A stretch of DNA of 64,000 nt from CANJDH01 sp964443245 (GTDB lineage: Bacteria > Pseudomonadota > Gammaproteobacteria > Burkholderiales > JAEUOS01). The stretch's first letter is position 1; each line of letters starts with the position of its first letter. The notes beneath the pieces are model-generated. The model searched no databases, was not told the DNA's origin, and saw nothing but the letters and a program-made list of their open reading frames with translations. The stretch covers positions 1 to 64,000 of the forward strand of contig CAYUEG010000002.1 in NCBI GenBank assembly GCA_964443245.1. The letters run 5' to 3'. This document shows positions 1 through 8,511 of the stretch, piece by piece. The position numbers and the translations under genes are program-made.

Positions 1-6
1 GAGCGC

Positions 7-792
7 ATGACAAGCGAGAACAACGAGGTATTGGTCGAGAAGCGCGGCGCCGCGCTCTGGCTGACGATCAATCGCGCCGAGCGGCGCAACGCGATCAATG
101 AAGAGGTGGTCGCCCAAATCACCGCCGGCATGGCCCGCGCCCATGCGGACCCGGACGTGCGCGCCATCGTGCTCACCGGCACCGGGGACAAGGCGTTCTG
201 CGCCGGGGCGGATCTGGCCAAGGGTTCGGGTTCGTTCCAGTACGACCCTTCGCAGCCGCACCTGGGCTACGCCAACCTCCTGCGCACTGCCATGCAGGCC
301 ACGCTGCCGATGGTGGCGCGCGTCAACGGCCATTGCCTCGCGGGCGGCATGGGCCTCTTCGGCATGTGCGACATGGCGGTGGCGGCAGACCACGCCACGT
401 TTGGTCTGCCGGAGGTGAAGATCGGCGTGTTCCCGGCGCAGGTGCTCTCGGTGTTGCAGCACCTGATCGGGCCGCGCCACCTGGCCGAGATGTGCATCAC
501 CGGGGAACCGGTGGATGCGCACCGCGCCGAGCGGATTGGTCTGGTCAATTACGTGGTGCCGGCTGCCGAGCTGGATGCCAAGACGAACTGGCTGGTGGAG
601 CGCATCACCAGCAAATCACCCACCGCCAACCGGCGCGGCAAGGCGATGATGCGCGCTGCCGCGGACATGACCTTCGAACAGGCCATTTCGTATCTGGAAA
701 CGCAGATCATGACGCTGGCGCTCACGGAAGATGCGAAGGAGGGGCGCGCTTCGTTCATCGAGAAGCGTGCGCCGAACTGGACCGGCCGCTAA
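7..792 (+). CDS. Enoyl-CoA hydratase/isomerase family protein
   Basis: 261-residue crotonase-fold protein, the usual length for a single-domain family member. Crotonases bind acyl-CoA thioesters and stabilise an enolate in an oxyanion hole. Visible family features are the early NRAERRNAIN stretch, FCAGADL (the first oxyanion-hole segment) and NGHCLAGGMGLFGMCDMA (the second). The glutamate that normally follows the second glycine cluster in true hydratases (GGGCE) is replaced by Gly-Leu, while the second catalytic glutamate is kept in FGLPEVKIG. The reaction may therefore not be simple hydration. The ATG lies only 6 bases into the window, so its upstream signals cannot be judged. A solute-binding protein gene follows after 21 bases, suggesting a small catabolic operon. 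The family is certain, the substrate unknown. Confidence 0.9.
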   Translation: MTSENNEVLVEKRGAALWLTINRAERRNAINEEVVAQITAGMARAHADPDVRAIVLTGTGDKAFCAGADLAKGSGSFQYDPSQPHLGYANLLRTAMQATLPMVARVNGHCLAGGMGLFGMCDMAVAADHATFGLPEVKIGVFPAQVLSVLQHLIGPRHLAEMCITGEPVDAHRAERIGLVNYVVPAAELDAKTNWLVERITSKSPTANRRGKAMMRAAADMTFEQAISYLETQIMTLALTEDAKEGRASFIEKRAPNWTGR

Positions 793-813
793 TCGCGCCC
801 GGAGGGAGAAATC

Positions 814-1785
814 ATGGATCGTCGTGCATTCAATGCCGGATTGGTGGGTGGGCTGGGCGTTCTGGCGGGTGCGGTGCGCGCACAGGAAACCTGGCCGGCC
901 CGTCCTCTGCGCATCGTCGTGGCGTTTGCACCGGGGAGCGGCAATGACGTCATCGCGCGGCTGCTGGCGCCCAAACTCGCCGAAGCCCTGGGCCAACCGG
1001 TGGCAGTGGAGAACCGTACCGGCGCAGGTGGCGTGATCGGCACGGACGCCGTGGCCAAGGCGGCACCGGATGGCTACACGATTGGCCTGGGCACCAGCTC
1101 GCAACTGGTGATGAATCCGGCCCTGTTTCGCACCATGCCGTTTGACATTGACCGCGACCTCGCCACCGTCGGGCTGATTTCCAGCACGCCTCTGGTGCTC
1201 ACTTCCAAAAAGGGCGGCTGGCCGGATCTGGCCGCATTGATTGCCTTCGCCAAGGCCAATCCGGGCAAGGTGAGCTACGGCTCGGGCGGCAACGGATCGA
1301 TCAGCCATATCGTCGGCGAGAGTTTCCGGCGCGAGGCCGGCATCGACATCATGCATGTGCCGTACCGGGGCAACGGCCCGGCCACGGCAGACTTGCTGGC
1401 CGGCAACATTGATCTGGTATTCGATGGCTTTTCCACCTCCGGCCAGCACCACAAAAGTGGCGCCCTGCGCATTCTGGCCACCAACGGCAAGCGCCACCCG
1501 GGTTATCCGGATGTGCCGTCCTTCGCCGAGGCCGGCCTGCCGAACTACGAGGCCTACACCTGGAATTGCCTGTTTGCGCCGAAGGCGACGCCACGGTCGA
1601 TCATCGAGCGGCTCAACCGCGAACTCAACGCCGCGCTGGCGCTGCCCGAGATCGGCGCGCGCATTGCCTCCTTTGGTGCGGAAAACCTGGGTGGCTCCAC
1701 GCCGGCGCAGGCGGATGCCTTCGGCGCTGCGCAACGCGCACGCTGGGTGCCGGCGGTGCGGGCGATGAACATCAAGGTGGAATAG
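814..1785 (+). CDS. Tripartite tricarboxylate transporter substrate-binding protein (Bug family)
   Basis: 323-residue periplasmic binding protein of the Bug/TctC family, which captures small carboxylates for TTT-type uptake or sensing. The N-terminus has an arginine pair (DRRAF) followed by a Gly/Ala/Leu-rich hydrophobic stretch ending near AVRAQ, so it is an exported protein and possibly a Tat substrate. The mature region begins WPARPLRIVV and then shows the hallmark AFAPGSGNDVIAR and VENRTGAGGVIG segments that contact the ligand carboxylate. A strong GGAGG site precedes the ATG. No TctA/TctB membrane genes are present in the window, which is common because Bug proteins are often orphan copies in betaproteobacteria. 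Co-transcription with the upstream crotonase suggests a CoA-linked acid substrate, but this is inference. Confidence 0.9.
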   Translation: MDRRAFNAGLVGGLGVLAGAVRAQETWPARPLRIVVAFAPGSGNDVIARLLAPKLAEALGQPVAVENRTGAGGVIGTDAVAKAAPDGYTIGLGTSSQLVMNPALFRTMPFDIDRDLATVGLISSTPLVLTSKKGGWPDLAALIAFAKANPGKVSYGSGGNGSISHIVGESFRREAGIDIMHVPYRGNGPATADLLAGNIDLVFDGFSTSGQHHKSGALRILATNGKRHPGYPDVPSFAEAGLPNYEAYTWNCLFAPKATPRSIIERLNRELNAALALPEIGARIASFGAENLGGSTPAQADAFGAAQRARWVPAVRAMNIKVE

Positions 1786-1889
1786 GGCGGCTATACGGCA
1801 CGGTGTGGGCGTGACGGAGGGCGCAGGGGCTAAAATCACCGCTTCTCCCTCCCTGACTTGCGGTTGACGACTGCCCCGCAAGGTGTGCA

Positions 1890-4004
1890 TTGCCCGAAAT
1901 CGATCTGCCTGCGCTGCTCTCTGCCACCGGCCCCCTGGCCGAGGCGATTCCGGGCTTCCGCTACCGTCCGCAGCAGGTGGAAATGGCCCAGGCCATTCTG
2001 GAAGCGATCGAACGTGAAGGCGCAGCCGTGCTGGAAGCCGGCACCGGCACCGGCAAGACGGTGGCCTATCTGGTGCCGGCCCTCCTGGCCGGTGGCAAGG
2101 TGATCATTTCCACCGGCACCAAGAACCTGCAGGACCAACTGTTCCACCGTGACATTCCGGCGGTGCGCCGCGCACTCAAGGCGCCGGTCACGGTGGCGCT
2201 GCTCAAGGGCCGCGCCAATTATGTCTGCCACCACCACCTGGAGCGCACCCGCACCGAGGGAAGGCTTTCTTCCAAGCAGGACGTGAAGTTCCTGCGCACC
2301 ATCGTGCGCGATGTGGCCGCCACGCCTTCGGGGGATCGGGCCGAGTTTCCCGGCGTGCCGGAGAACGCCACGATCTGGCAGCACGTTACCTCCACGCGCG
2401 AGAATTGCCTGGGCCAGGAATGCGCCCATTACAAGGAGTGTTACGTGATGGCGGCGCGCCGCGATGCGCAGCAGGCCGATGTGGTGGTGGTCAACCATCA
2501 CCTGTTTTTTGCCGATGTGATGCTGCGTGACGAAGGCATGGCCGAGTTGCTGCCGGCCTGCAACACGGTGATCCTCGATGAAGCGCACCAATTGCCGGAA
2601 ACCGCGCGCATGTTTTTCGGCAAGAGCCTCGCCGCCGGGCAGATCATGGAATTGGCGCGGGATGCCATGGGCGCGGCGATTGCGCACGCACGGGAAGCCC
2701 ATGACTGGCCGGCACTGACGCGCGCGCTGGAGTATGCGGTGCGCGATGCGCGCCTGGTGCTGCCGGAAAACGCCATGCGCATCGCCGCGGCGCAACTGAA
2801 GAAGAAGGCCGAATTGCAGGATGCGCTGCGCGTAATGCTGGCCAAGCTGCTGGAATTGCAACGTGCCCTCGCTTCGCAGGCCGAGCGGCATGAGGAAATT
2901 GCCGCTGTGGTGGCGCGTTGCGAAGAGCTGGAAATCGCCATCGAAGGCTGGCTGGGGGATTGGGATGCGCCGCCCAAGGTGAGCATGCCGGCCAGGCCGG
3001 AGCCGCGGGCGCCGGGAGAGACGCCGAACGACGACAAGGCCATTCGCGCCGCGGCTGCTGCGGCTGCCAGCCCCGCATCCAACCCATCGGTGCGGTGGGT
3101 GGAGGTGTTCGGCACCTCGTTCCAGCTGCACCTGACGCCCATGTCGGTGGCGCCGATGTTCCGGGCGCAGCTGGCGGCCGAAAAGCGGGCATGGATCTTT
3201 ACCTCTGCCACGCTGGCGGTCAAGGAAGACTTTTCGCACTATCTGTCCGAACTCGGGCTCGATGGGCCGCAGGATGAGGAGGGCACGCCCGTGGTGGCGC
3301 GCAGCTGGCCCAGCCCGTTTGATTACGCACGGCAGGCACTGCTGTATGTGCCTTCCGGCATGCCCGATGCACTCGCGCCGGAATTCACCGAAGCGCTGCT
3401 GAACAAGGCGATTCCCCTGATCGAAGCGGCCAACGAGAACGGGCAGGGCGGCACGTTCCTGCTCTTTACGACCTTGCGGGCAATGAACCGCGCCTACGAC
3501 CTCGTGATCGACCAGTTCAAGCGGCGCGGGCTGGAGTTGCCGGTGCTGCTGCAGGGTGAAGGCTCGCGCACGGAATTGCTGGACCGCTTCCGGCGCCTGG
3601 GCAACGCGGTGCTGATTGCCAGCCAGTCGTTCTGGGAGGGGGTGGACGTCAAGGGCGATGCACTGAAGCTGGTGGTGATCGACAAGCTGCCGTTTGCACC
3701 GCCGGATGATCCCGTTCTCTCGGCCCGGATTGATGCGATGAAGGAAGCCGGGCGCAACCCCTTCATGGAGTTTCAGTTGCCGCACGCGGCGATTGTGCTG
3801 AAGCAGGGCGCCGGGCGCCTGATTCGCGACGAGATGGACCGTGGCGTGCTCATGATCGGCGATACCCGCCTGGTCGACAAACCCTACGGCCGGCGCATCT
3901 GGCAGGCGCTGCCGCCGATGAAGCGCACCCGCGATGCGGACGAAGCGCGAGCCTTCTTTCTGGCGCCCGCTAAAATGGACGCCCATTCTCTGGAGCAAGC
4001 ATGA
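1890..4004 (+). CDS. dinG: ATP-dependent DNA helicase, DinG/YoaA family
   Basis: 704-residue XPD-like superfamily 2 helicase with 5'-3' polarity expected from the family. Walker A is AGTGTGKT at residues 50-57 and the DEAH box is at 230-233. Four cysteines at 113, 173, 178 and 184 (in CHHH, then CLGQEC and KEC) are spaced as the iron-sulfur cluster ligands of this family. The C-terminal helicase half has the QGAGRLIRDEMDRG motif VI. The likely start is TTG at 1890, because the frame then gives a complete N-terminus up to the Q motif (RYRPQQVEM). The next in-frame ATG (1983) would cut that motif away. Its role is DNA repair and R-loop or G4 removal. The stop overlaps the next gene's start by 4 bases. 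Confidence 0.92.
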   Translation: MPEIDLPALLSATGPLAEAIPGFRYRPQQVEMAQAILEAIEREGAAVLEAGTGTGKTVAYLVPALLAGGKVIISTGTKNLQDQLFHRDIPAVRRALKAPVTVALLKGRANYVCHHHLERTRTEGRLSSKQDVKFLRTIVRDVAATPSGDRAEFPGVPENATIWQHVTSTRENCLGQECAHYKECYVMAARRDAQQADVVVVNHHLFFADVMLRDEGMAELLPACNTVILDEAHQLPETARMFFGKSLAAGQIMELARDAMGAAIAHAREAHDWPALTRALEYAVRDARLVLPENAMRIAAAQLKKKAELQDALRVMLAKLLELQRALASQAERHEEIAAVVARCEELEIAIEGWLGDWDAPPKVSMPARPEPRAPGETPNDDKAIRAAAAAAASPASNPSVRWVEVFGTSFQLHLTPMSVAPMFRAQLAAEKRAWIFTSATLAVKEDFSHYLSELGLDGPQDEEGTPVVARSWPSPFDYARQALLYVPSGMPDALAPEFTEALLNKAIPLIEAANENGQGGTFLLFTTLRAMNRAYDLVIDQFKRRGLELPVLLQGEGSRTELLDRFRRLGNAVLIASQSFWEGVDVKGDALKLVVIDKLPFAPPDDPVLSARIDAMKEAGRNPFMEFQLPHAAIVLKQGAGRLIRDEMDRGVLMIGDTRLVDKPYGRRIWQALPPMKRTRDADEARAFFLAPAKMDAHSLEQA

Positions 4005-4963
4005 AGATACTGATTACCGGTGGCGGCGGGTTTCTCGGGCAGCGCGTGGCCCAGTCACTGCTCAAGCGCAAGGACATTACGCAGATCACCCTGTTTGACA
4101 TTGCCGAGCCGCCGGGCATGGCCAACCCGCCGCTGAACGATGCGCGCGTGCGCTTCGTCAAAGGCGAGGTGAGCGATGCCGCCGCCGTGAAAGCCCTGGT
4201 GGGAGCGGATCTTGGCGGCATCTTCCATCTTGCGGCGGTGGTCAGCGGGCAGGCCGAAGCCGATTTCGAACTGGGCATGCGCGTCAACCTGGACGGCCTG
4301 CGCAACGTGCTGGAGGCGGCGCGCCTGGCTGGTGCCAAGCCCCGCCTGCTCTTCGCCAGTTCGATTGCCGTGTTCGGCACGCCTTTGCCGGAGGTGATTA
4401 CCGATGCCACCACGCCGACACCGCAAGCCTCCTACGGGGTGCAGAAGCTGATCGGCGAATGGCTGGTGGCCGACTACCACCGCAAAGGATTCATCGACGG
4501 CCGCGCCGTGCGCATTCCGACGGTATCGGTACGCCCCGGCAAAGCCAATGCGGCGGCCTCATCCTTTGCCAGCGCGGTGATCCGCGAACCGCTCAACGGC
4601 ATCGACTACGGCTGCCCGGTGCCGCCGGAAACGCTGATGTGGATGTGCGGCCCGCGCGATGTGGTGTCCAACCTGGTCAAGGCGTTCGATCTGCCGAGCG
4701 AAGCCTGGGGCGTGCTGCGTGCCGTCAGCCTGCCCGGCATCGTGGTGAGCGTGGCCGAGATGGTCGAATCGCTGCGAAAGCTGGGTGGCGAAGCGGCGGC
4801 AAAGCGCGTCACCTACATCAAGGATGAGCGGATTCAGGCGATCGTGAAGACCTGGGCGGCCAAACTGGAAACGCCACGCGCGCTGTCAATGGGCTTTACC
4901 ACCAGCAAGACCATGGATCAGATCGTCGCCGAGTACATCGAGGACGAAAAGATCAAGGTCTGA
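4001..4963 (+). CDS. denD: NAD-dependent epimerase/dehydratase, D-erythronate dehydrogenase-like (DenD)
   Basis: 320-residue extended short-chain dehydrogenase. The Rossmann signature GGGGFLG is at residues 7-13. The catalytic serine lies in ASS (about 120-121) and the catalytic Tyr/Lys pair is Tyr145-Lys149 in YGVQK. The body (PTVSVRPGKANAAASSF, then GCPVPPETLMWMCGPRDVV) follows the DenD subgroup that oxidises D-erythronate with NAD, rather than sugar-nucleotide epimerases. The ATG overlaps the end of the helicase gene by 4 bases, so the two are probably co-transcribed although functionally unrelated. No DenA/OtnK-type partner genes are visible, so the D-erythronate substrate is an inference from sequence resemblance only. 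Confidence 0.82.
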   Translation: MKILITGGGGFLGQRVAQSLLKRKDITQITLFDIAEPPGMANPPLNDARVRFVKGEVSDAAAVKALVGADLGGIFHLAAVVSGQAEADFELGMRVNLDGLRNVLEAARLAGAKPRLLFASSIAVFGTPLPEVITDATTPTPQASYGVQKLIGEWLVADYHRKGFIDGRAVRIPTVSVRPGKANAAASSFASAVIREPLNGIDYGCPVPPETLMWMCGPRDVVSNLVKAFDLPSEAWGVLRAVSLPGIVVSVAEMVESLRKLGGEAAAKRVTYIKDERIQAIVKTWAAKLETPRALSMGFTTSKTMDQIVAEYIEDEKIKV

Positions 4964-4977
4964 GTTCGGCGCGGCCT

Positions 4978-5012
4978 GGCGCAGGCAGCGCCGCGGACGC
5001 CATGGCGGCGTC
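4978..5012. terminator. Tandem GC hairpins between denD-like gene and bamD
   Basis: Two small perfect dyads lie between the convergent stops. GGCGC at 4978-4982 pairs with GCGCC at 4988-4992, and GACGCC at 4996-5001 pairs with GGCGTC at 5007-5012. Neither is followed by a T-run on either strand, so they are weak terminator candidates. Their position between two converging genes is the main support. Confidence 0.35.
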
Positions 5013-5030
5013 AGGGGTTGCTGCGCCGTG

Positions 5031-5855
5031 TTACCAGAGCTTCCACCACGGGTCGACGATCACCGGCCCGTTGTTCTTGACGATCAGGCTGTTCGGGAAA
5101 CTGCGGTCCAGCACGCGTTTGGCGTCGGCGCTCAGATCCTTGACGCCCATGGCGTCATAGCCCTTCCACATGATGAACAGAGCCTCTTCCTGGGAAGGAG
5201 AGTTGGGATAGCTGGTGATGACCTGCTGGGCGCGATTGACGGCGGCGAGGAAAGCACCACGCCGCATGTAGTAGCGCGCCACGTGGACTTCGTATTGAGC
5301 CAGCGCATCGACCAGATAGCGCAGGCGAAGATGCGCATCTTCGGCGTATTTGCTGTCCGGGAAACGGGTCACCAGCAGTTTGAAGGCGTCGAACGAATCG
5401 CGCGCACCCCGGTTGTCACGCTCGGTCGGGTCTTGCCTGGAAAGCTTGCCGAACATGCCGAGATTCTCGTTGAACCCGATCAGGCCCTTCAGGTAGATCA
5501 CGTAATCGGTGTGCGAGTGATTGGGGTACAGCTTCATGAAGCGGTCCGCCGCTGCCAGGGCAGAGGCGTGGTCGTTGTTCTTCCAGTAGGAGTAGGCGAT
5601 GTCAATCTGGGCTTGCTGGGCAAAACGGCCGAACGGATACTTCGACTCCAGTGTTTCGAGCAGCTTGATGGCCTTGTCCCAGCTGGCGGCACGCATTTCC
5701 TCGCGTGCCTCGGTATAGATTCTCTGGGCCGACTAGCCGGCGGTTTCGTCGGTCGTCGCGGGCGTGCCGCAACCGGCCAGGAGGGTGGCAAAGAGGAAGC
5801 CTGCGGCGAGCGCCTTGAGCAAGCGGGCGAAGCCTAGGCTACGATAGGAATTCAT
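5031..5855 (-). CDS. bamD: Outer membrane assembly lipoprotein BamD, interrupted by an in-frame TAG
   Basis: BamD is the TPR lipoprotein of the BAM complex, essential for inserting beta-barrels in the outer membrane. The frame opens at 5855 with a lipoprotein signal peptide (lipobox LLAGC, Cys29). Codon 41 (5735-5733) is TAG, and reading continues in frame to 5031 with typical BamD TPR sequence (YPFGRFAQQAQIDIAYSYW, then LYPNHSHTDYVIYLKG). BamD proteins usually carry a Trp in the G-W-S-A-x-x-(L/I)-Y motif, and here the sequence is G-stop-S-A-Q-R-I-Y. A single TGG to TAG change would explain it. Without readthrough only a 40-residue peptide is made; a restart at Met54 (5696) would lack the signal and lipid anchor. 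Because BamD is essential, a sequence error or a suppressed codon is likelier than a dead gene. Confidence 0.85.
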
Positions 5856-6897
5856 GCGCAAACACCTTCAAACATCCCGGGGCGAAACCGCCAGACACGA
5901 CGACAACGAACCCGCACTCGGCGAGGATGCCGGCGAGAGTGCCTTCGAGGACGCCGATTATAGCCCTGAGGGCAGCGAGGAAACCGCGATCTGGCTCGTT
6001 GCAGCGGCCAATCCGGAGGGCCATCGCATAGACCTGGCGTTGGCCCGTCAGGTTCCCCAGTTTTCCCGGGCCCGGCTGCAGCAATGGCTGGAAGGCGGGC
6101 GGATCGAGGCCGATGGCCAGGTTGCGGGGCCGAAGTCGCGTCTGTTCGGCGGTGAGCGGATTCTGATTCGTCCGGAACCCCGCGTGGAGGATGCCGCCTA
6201 TACAGCGGAGCCGATGGCCCTGGACGTGGTGGCAGAGGATGAGAGCTTCATCGTGATCAACAAGCCGCCGGGCCTGGTGGTGCATCCGGCCGCCGGCAAC
6301 TGGAGCGGAACGCTGCTCAACGGCCTGCTGCATTACCGGCCGGCATTGGCGCAGGTGCCGCGCGCCGGCATCGTGCACCGGCTCGACAAGGACACCAGCG
6401 GCCTGATGGTGGTGGCTGCGACGCTGGAAGCCCAGACTGCGCTGGTACGGCAGCTGCAGGCGCGTACGGTGCATCGGGCCTATCTGGCCGTTGCCGTGGG
6501 AAAGATCGGCAAAGCAGGCACGGTGCGGGCGCCGATCGGCCGGCACCCCACCCAGCGCACGCTGATGGCGGTGCTGGCAGCGGAAGCCAGCGGGGCACGT
6601 GAAGCCATCACGCATTACAAACCGATGCGTGCGCTCGGTGCCAGCGCGACGCTGGTGGAGTGCCGCCTCGAGACCGGGCGTACGCATCAGATCCGGGTGC
6701 ACCTGAAACATCTGGGGCATCCGCTGGTGGGCGATCAGCAGTACGGCACCCTCCCTTCGCGCGGCTGGTTCGGCCGGCAGGCGCTGCATGCGCGCCAGCT
6801 GGAATTTGAACATCCGGCCACCGGCAGGCAAGTCTCGTTTGCTGCCGCGGCCCCCGCCGATTTTGAGGCATTGCTGAAAAAGCTGGAGGCCATGTGA
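5854..6897 (+). CDS. rluD: 23S rRNA pseudouridine synthase RluD family
   Basis: 347-residue RluA-family pseudouridine synthase. In the RluD group the enzyme modifies helix 69 of 23S rRNA. An S4 RNA-binding domain (HRIDLALARQVPQFSRARL) occupies about residues 57-105. The catalytic domain follows, with the signature HRLDKDTSGL and catalytic Asp178, then GRTHQIRVHLKHLGHPL near the C-terminus. The first 45 residues are an acidic extension not found in the E. coli protein. A ribosome site (AGGA, 5846-5849) sits just ahead of the ATG. This start overlaps the divergent bamD start by 2 bases (shared CATG). The stop overlaps the GTG start of pgeF. Confidence 0.93.
   Translation: MRKHLQTSRGETARHDDNEPALGEDAGESAFEDADYSPEGSEETAIWLVAAANPEGHRIDLALARQVPQFSRARLQQWLEGGRIEADGQVAGPKSRLFGGERILIRPEPRVEDAAYTAEPMALDVVAEDESFIVINKPPGLVVHPAAGNWSGTLLNGLLHYRPALAQVPRAGIVHRLDKDTSGLMVVAATLEAQTALVRQLQARTVHRAYLAVAVGKIGKAGTVRAPIGRHPTQRTLMAVLAAEASGAREAITHYKPMRALGASATLVECRLETGRTHQIRVHLKHLGHPLVGDQQYGTLPSRGWFGRQALHARQLEFEHPATGRQVSFAAAAPADFEALLKKLEAM
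5957..5962 (-). promoter_or_regulatory. Candidate -10 box (TATAAT) for bamD inside rluD
   Basis: On the minus strand this hexamer reads TATAAT, a perfect sigma70 -10, about 100 bases upstream of the bamD ATG and inside the acidic N-terminal extension codons of rluD. No good -35 is seen at 16-18 bases, so support is the exact hexamer and its position only. The overlapping divergent starts of bamD and rluD force the bamD promoter to lie in rluD. Confidence 0.35.
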
Positions 6898-7691
6898 AGC
6901 CGCCCATCGATTCTGGTCCCACGCCAGCACCGTCGCAAGCAGCCGGATCGCACTCCCCCTGGTTGCAACCGCAATGGGATGTGCCGGCGCGCGTGCGCGC
7001 CCTGGTGACCACGCGCGCCGGCGGCGTCAGCCAGGCGCCCTGGGACAGTTTCAACCTGGGCTTGCGTGCCGGCGAAGAGGCGGTGACGGTGCTGGCCAAC
7101 CGCGCGAGGTTGCGCACGCATCTACCGGCGGAGCCGGCCTGGCTGCACCAGGTGCATGGCACGACGGTGGTGGATGCCGCCGCTGTTGCCACCGAGGGCC
7201 CGGAGCCGCAGGCGGATGCGTCGTTTACGGTCAAGGCAGGCGTGGTGTGCGCGGTGCTGGTGGCCGATTGCATGCCAGTGCTGCTGGCAGACCGTGCGGG
7301 CACCTGCGTGGGCGTGGCGCATGCCGGCTGGCGCGGCATGAGCGGCGGCGTGATCGAGAGCTTGCTGGCACGCCTGCCGGTGGCCCCGGCACAACTTTCG
7401 GCCTGGTTGGGCCCGGCGATCGGCCCGCAACACTTCGAGGTGGGCGAGGATGTGCGCACTGCCTTCACGCAGGCCGATGCGCTGGCGGCGTCGGCCTTTG
7501 TTCCCTACCCGGGGCGCCCGGGGAAATGGCTCTGCGACCTGGAGGCGCTGGCGCGGCGGCGCCTGGCGCGGGCGGGCGTTTCCCGCGTATTCGGCGGCGG
7601 CATGTGCACGGTAAGCGAGTCGCGCTTCTATTCCTACCGGCGCGACCGCATCACCGGGCGCATGGGCGCCTTCCTCTGGCTGGAAGGCTAA
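6894..7691 (+). CDS. pgeF: Peptidoglycan editing factor PgeF (YfiH/laccase-domain family)
   Basis: 265 residues. PgeF proteins are zinc/copper hydrolases once called polyphenol oxidases; in E. coli the enzyme removes wrongly incorporated L-Ser from cell-wall precursors. The metal-binding triad is visible as His in HQVHGTTVVDA, Cys in VADCMPVLLAD and His in VAHAGWRGMSGG. The C-terminal CTVSESRFYSYRRDRITGR motif is also typical. The start is GTG at 6894, overlapping the rluD stop by 4 bases, and the rluD-pgeF order is a common proteobacterial pairing. The N-terminal 20 residues before WLQPQWDVPARVRALVTTR are a low-complexity extension. The flagellar cluster begins convergently 22 bases downstream. 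Confidence 0.9.
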   Translation: MKPPIDSGPTPAPSQAAGSHSPWLQPQWDVPARVRALVTTRAGGVSQAPWDSFNLGLRAGEEAVTVLANRARLRTHLPAEPAWLHQVHGTTVVDAAAVATEGPEPQADASFTVKAGVVCAVLVADCMPVLLADRAGTCVGVAHAGWRGMSGGVIESLLARLPVAPAQLSAWLGPAIGPQHFEVGEDVRTAFTQADALAASAFVPYPGRPGKWLCDLEALARRRLARAGVSRVFGGGMCTVSESRFYSYRRDRITGRMGAFLWLEG

Positions 7692-7713
7692 GCCAGGTCC
7701 GGCCGGTCGTCCC

Positions 7714-8481
7714 TCAACGCCAGGGCAGGTAGGATGGCCAGATCGAAAGGTAACCCTGCATGGCCTGGGTGGTCCAGGGCATGCCGGTCGCCAGTGCCCA
7801 GAGCCCGGCCAGGAGGCTGATCGGAAAGCCGACGGAGAGCAGGTTCAACTGGGGCGCCGCGCGTGTCAGCACGCCCAGTGCGATGTTGCAGATCAGCATG
7901 GTGGTGACGACCGGCAAGGCCAGGTGCAGACCGATGCGGGCGACTTCGCCGCCCAGGCCGATCAGGCCGCGCACCGGCGGCAGGCTGCTCTCTCCCATGC
8001 CGACGGGGAAGACGCGAAAGCTGTCGACAATGCCGGCGATCAGCATCAGATGGCCGTTGATCGCCAGAAATACGAGGCTGGCAATGATGCCCAGAAAGCT
8101 GCCCAGGAGTGGCGCCTGATTGGAATTCTGCGGATCGACAAAGGTGGCGAAAGACAAGCCCATCTGCAGCCCGACCAGGTCACCGGCCAGTTCGATGCCG
8201 GCAAACACCAGGCGCAGGATGAAACCGAACGTCAGGCCGATGGCCAGTTGCTGCATCAGGATGTTGAGGGCATTCCAGCCGGCATAGGCGTTGGCGGGTA
8301 TTTCCGGCAGGGTGGGCCCGATGATCAGGGCGATCGAGGCGGCCAGGCCGATCTTGACGCGCGCCGGAATCGAGCGGTGGCCCAGCACGGGGGCGATCGA
8401 CATCATCGCCAGCACGCGGATGAACGGCCACAGGAATACCGAGATCCAGGCCGCCAACTGCGTGCTGGTAAAGCTGATCAT
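7714..8481 (-). CDS. fliR: Flagellar export gate protein FliR
   Basis: 255-residue polytopic membrane protein with about six hydrophobic segments, matching FliR length. With FliP and FliQ it forms the helical export gate of the flagellar type III system inside the MS ring. Family-typical sequence includes the N-terminal FTSTQLAAWISVFLWPFIR and the GLQMGLSFATFVDPQNSNQ loop. It is the last gene of the fliLMNOPQR series, 30 bases after fliQ. The ribosome site is weak (CGGCC), suggesting translation coupled to fliQ. Confidence 0.95.
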   Translation of the reverse strand: MISFTSTQLAAWISVFLWPFIRVLAMMSIAPVLGHRSIPARVKIGLAASIALIIGPTLPEIPANAYAGWNALNILMQQLAIGLTFGFILRLVFAGIELAGDLVGLQMGLSFATFVDPQNSNQAPLLGSFLGIIASLVFLAINGHLMLIAGIVDSFRVFPVGMGESSLPPVRGLIGLGGEVARIGLHLALPVVTTMLICNIALGVLTRAAPQLNLLSVGFPISLLAGLWALATGMPWTTQAMQGYLSIWPSYLPWR

Positions 8482-8511
8482 GGCCGCAGCGGTGGCTGGG
8501 GTGGAGCGGCC

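Noticed and set aside
1836..3998. A 720-codon open frame on the minus strand opposite the DinG gene
   Set aside because: It is the GC-rich shadow of a strongly conserved plus-strand helicase, with low-complexity Arg/His-rich translation and no ribosome site. The same holds for the long antisense frames opposite flhA, the PAS kinase and flgI/flgJ.
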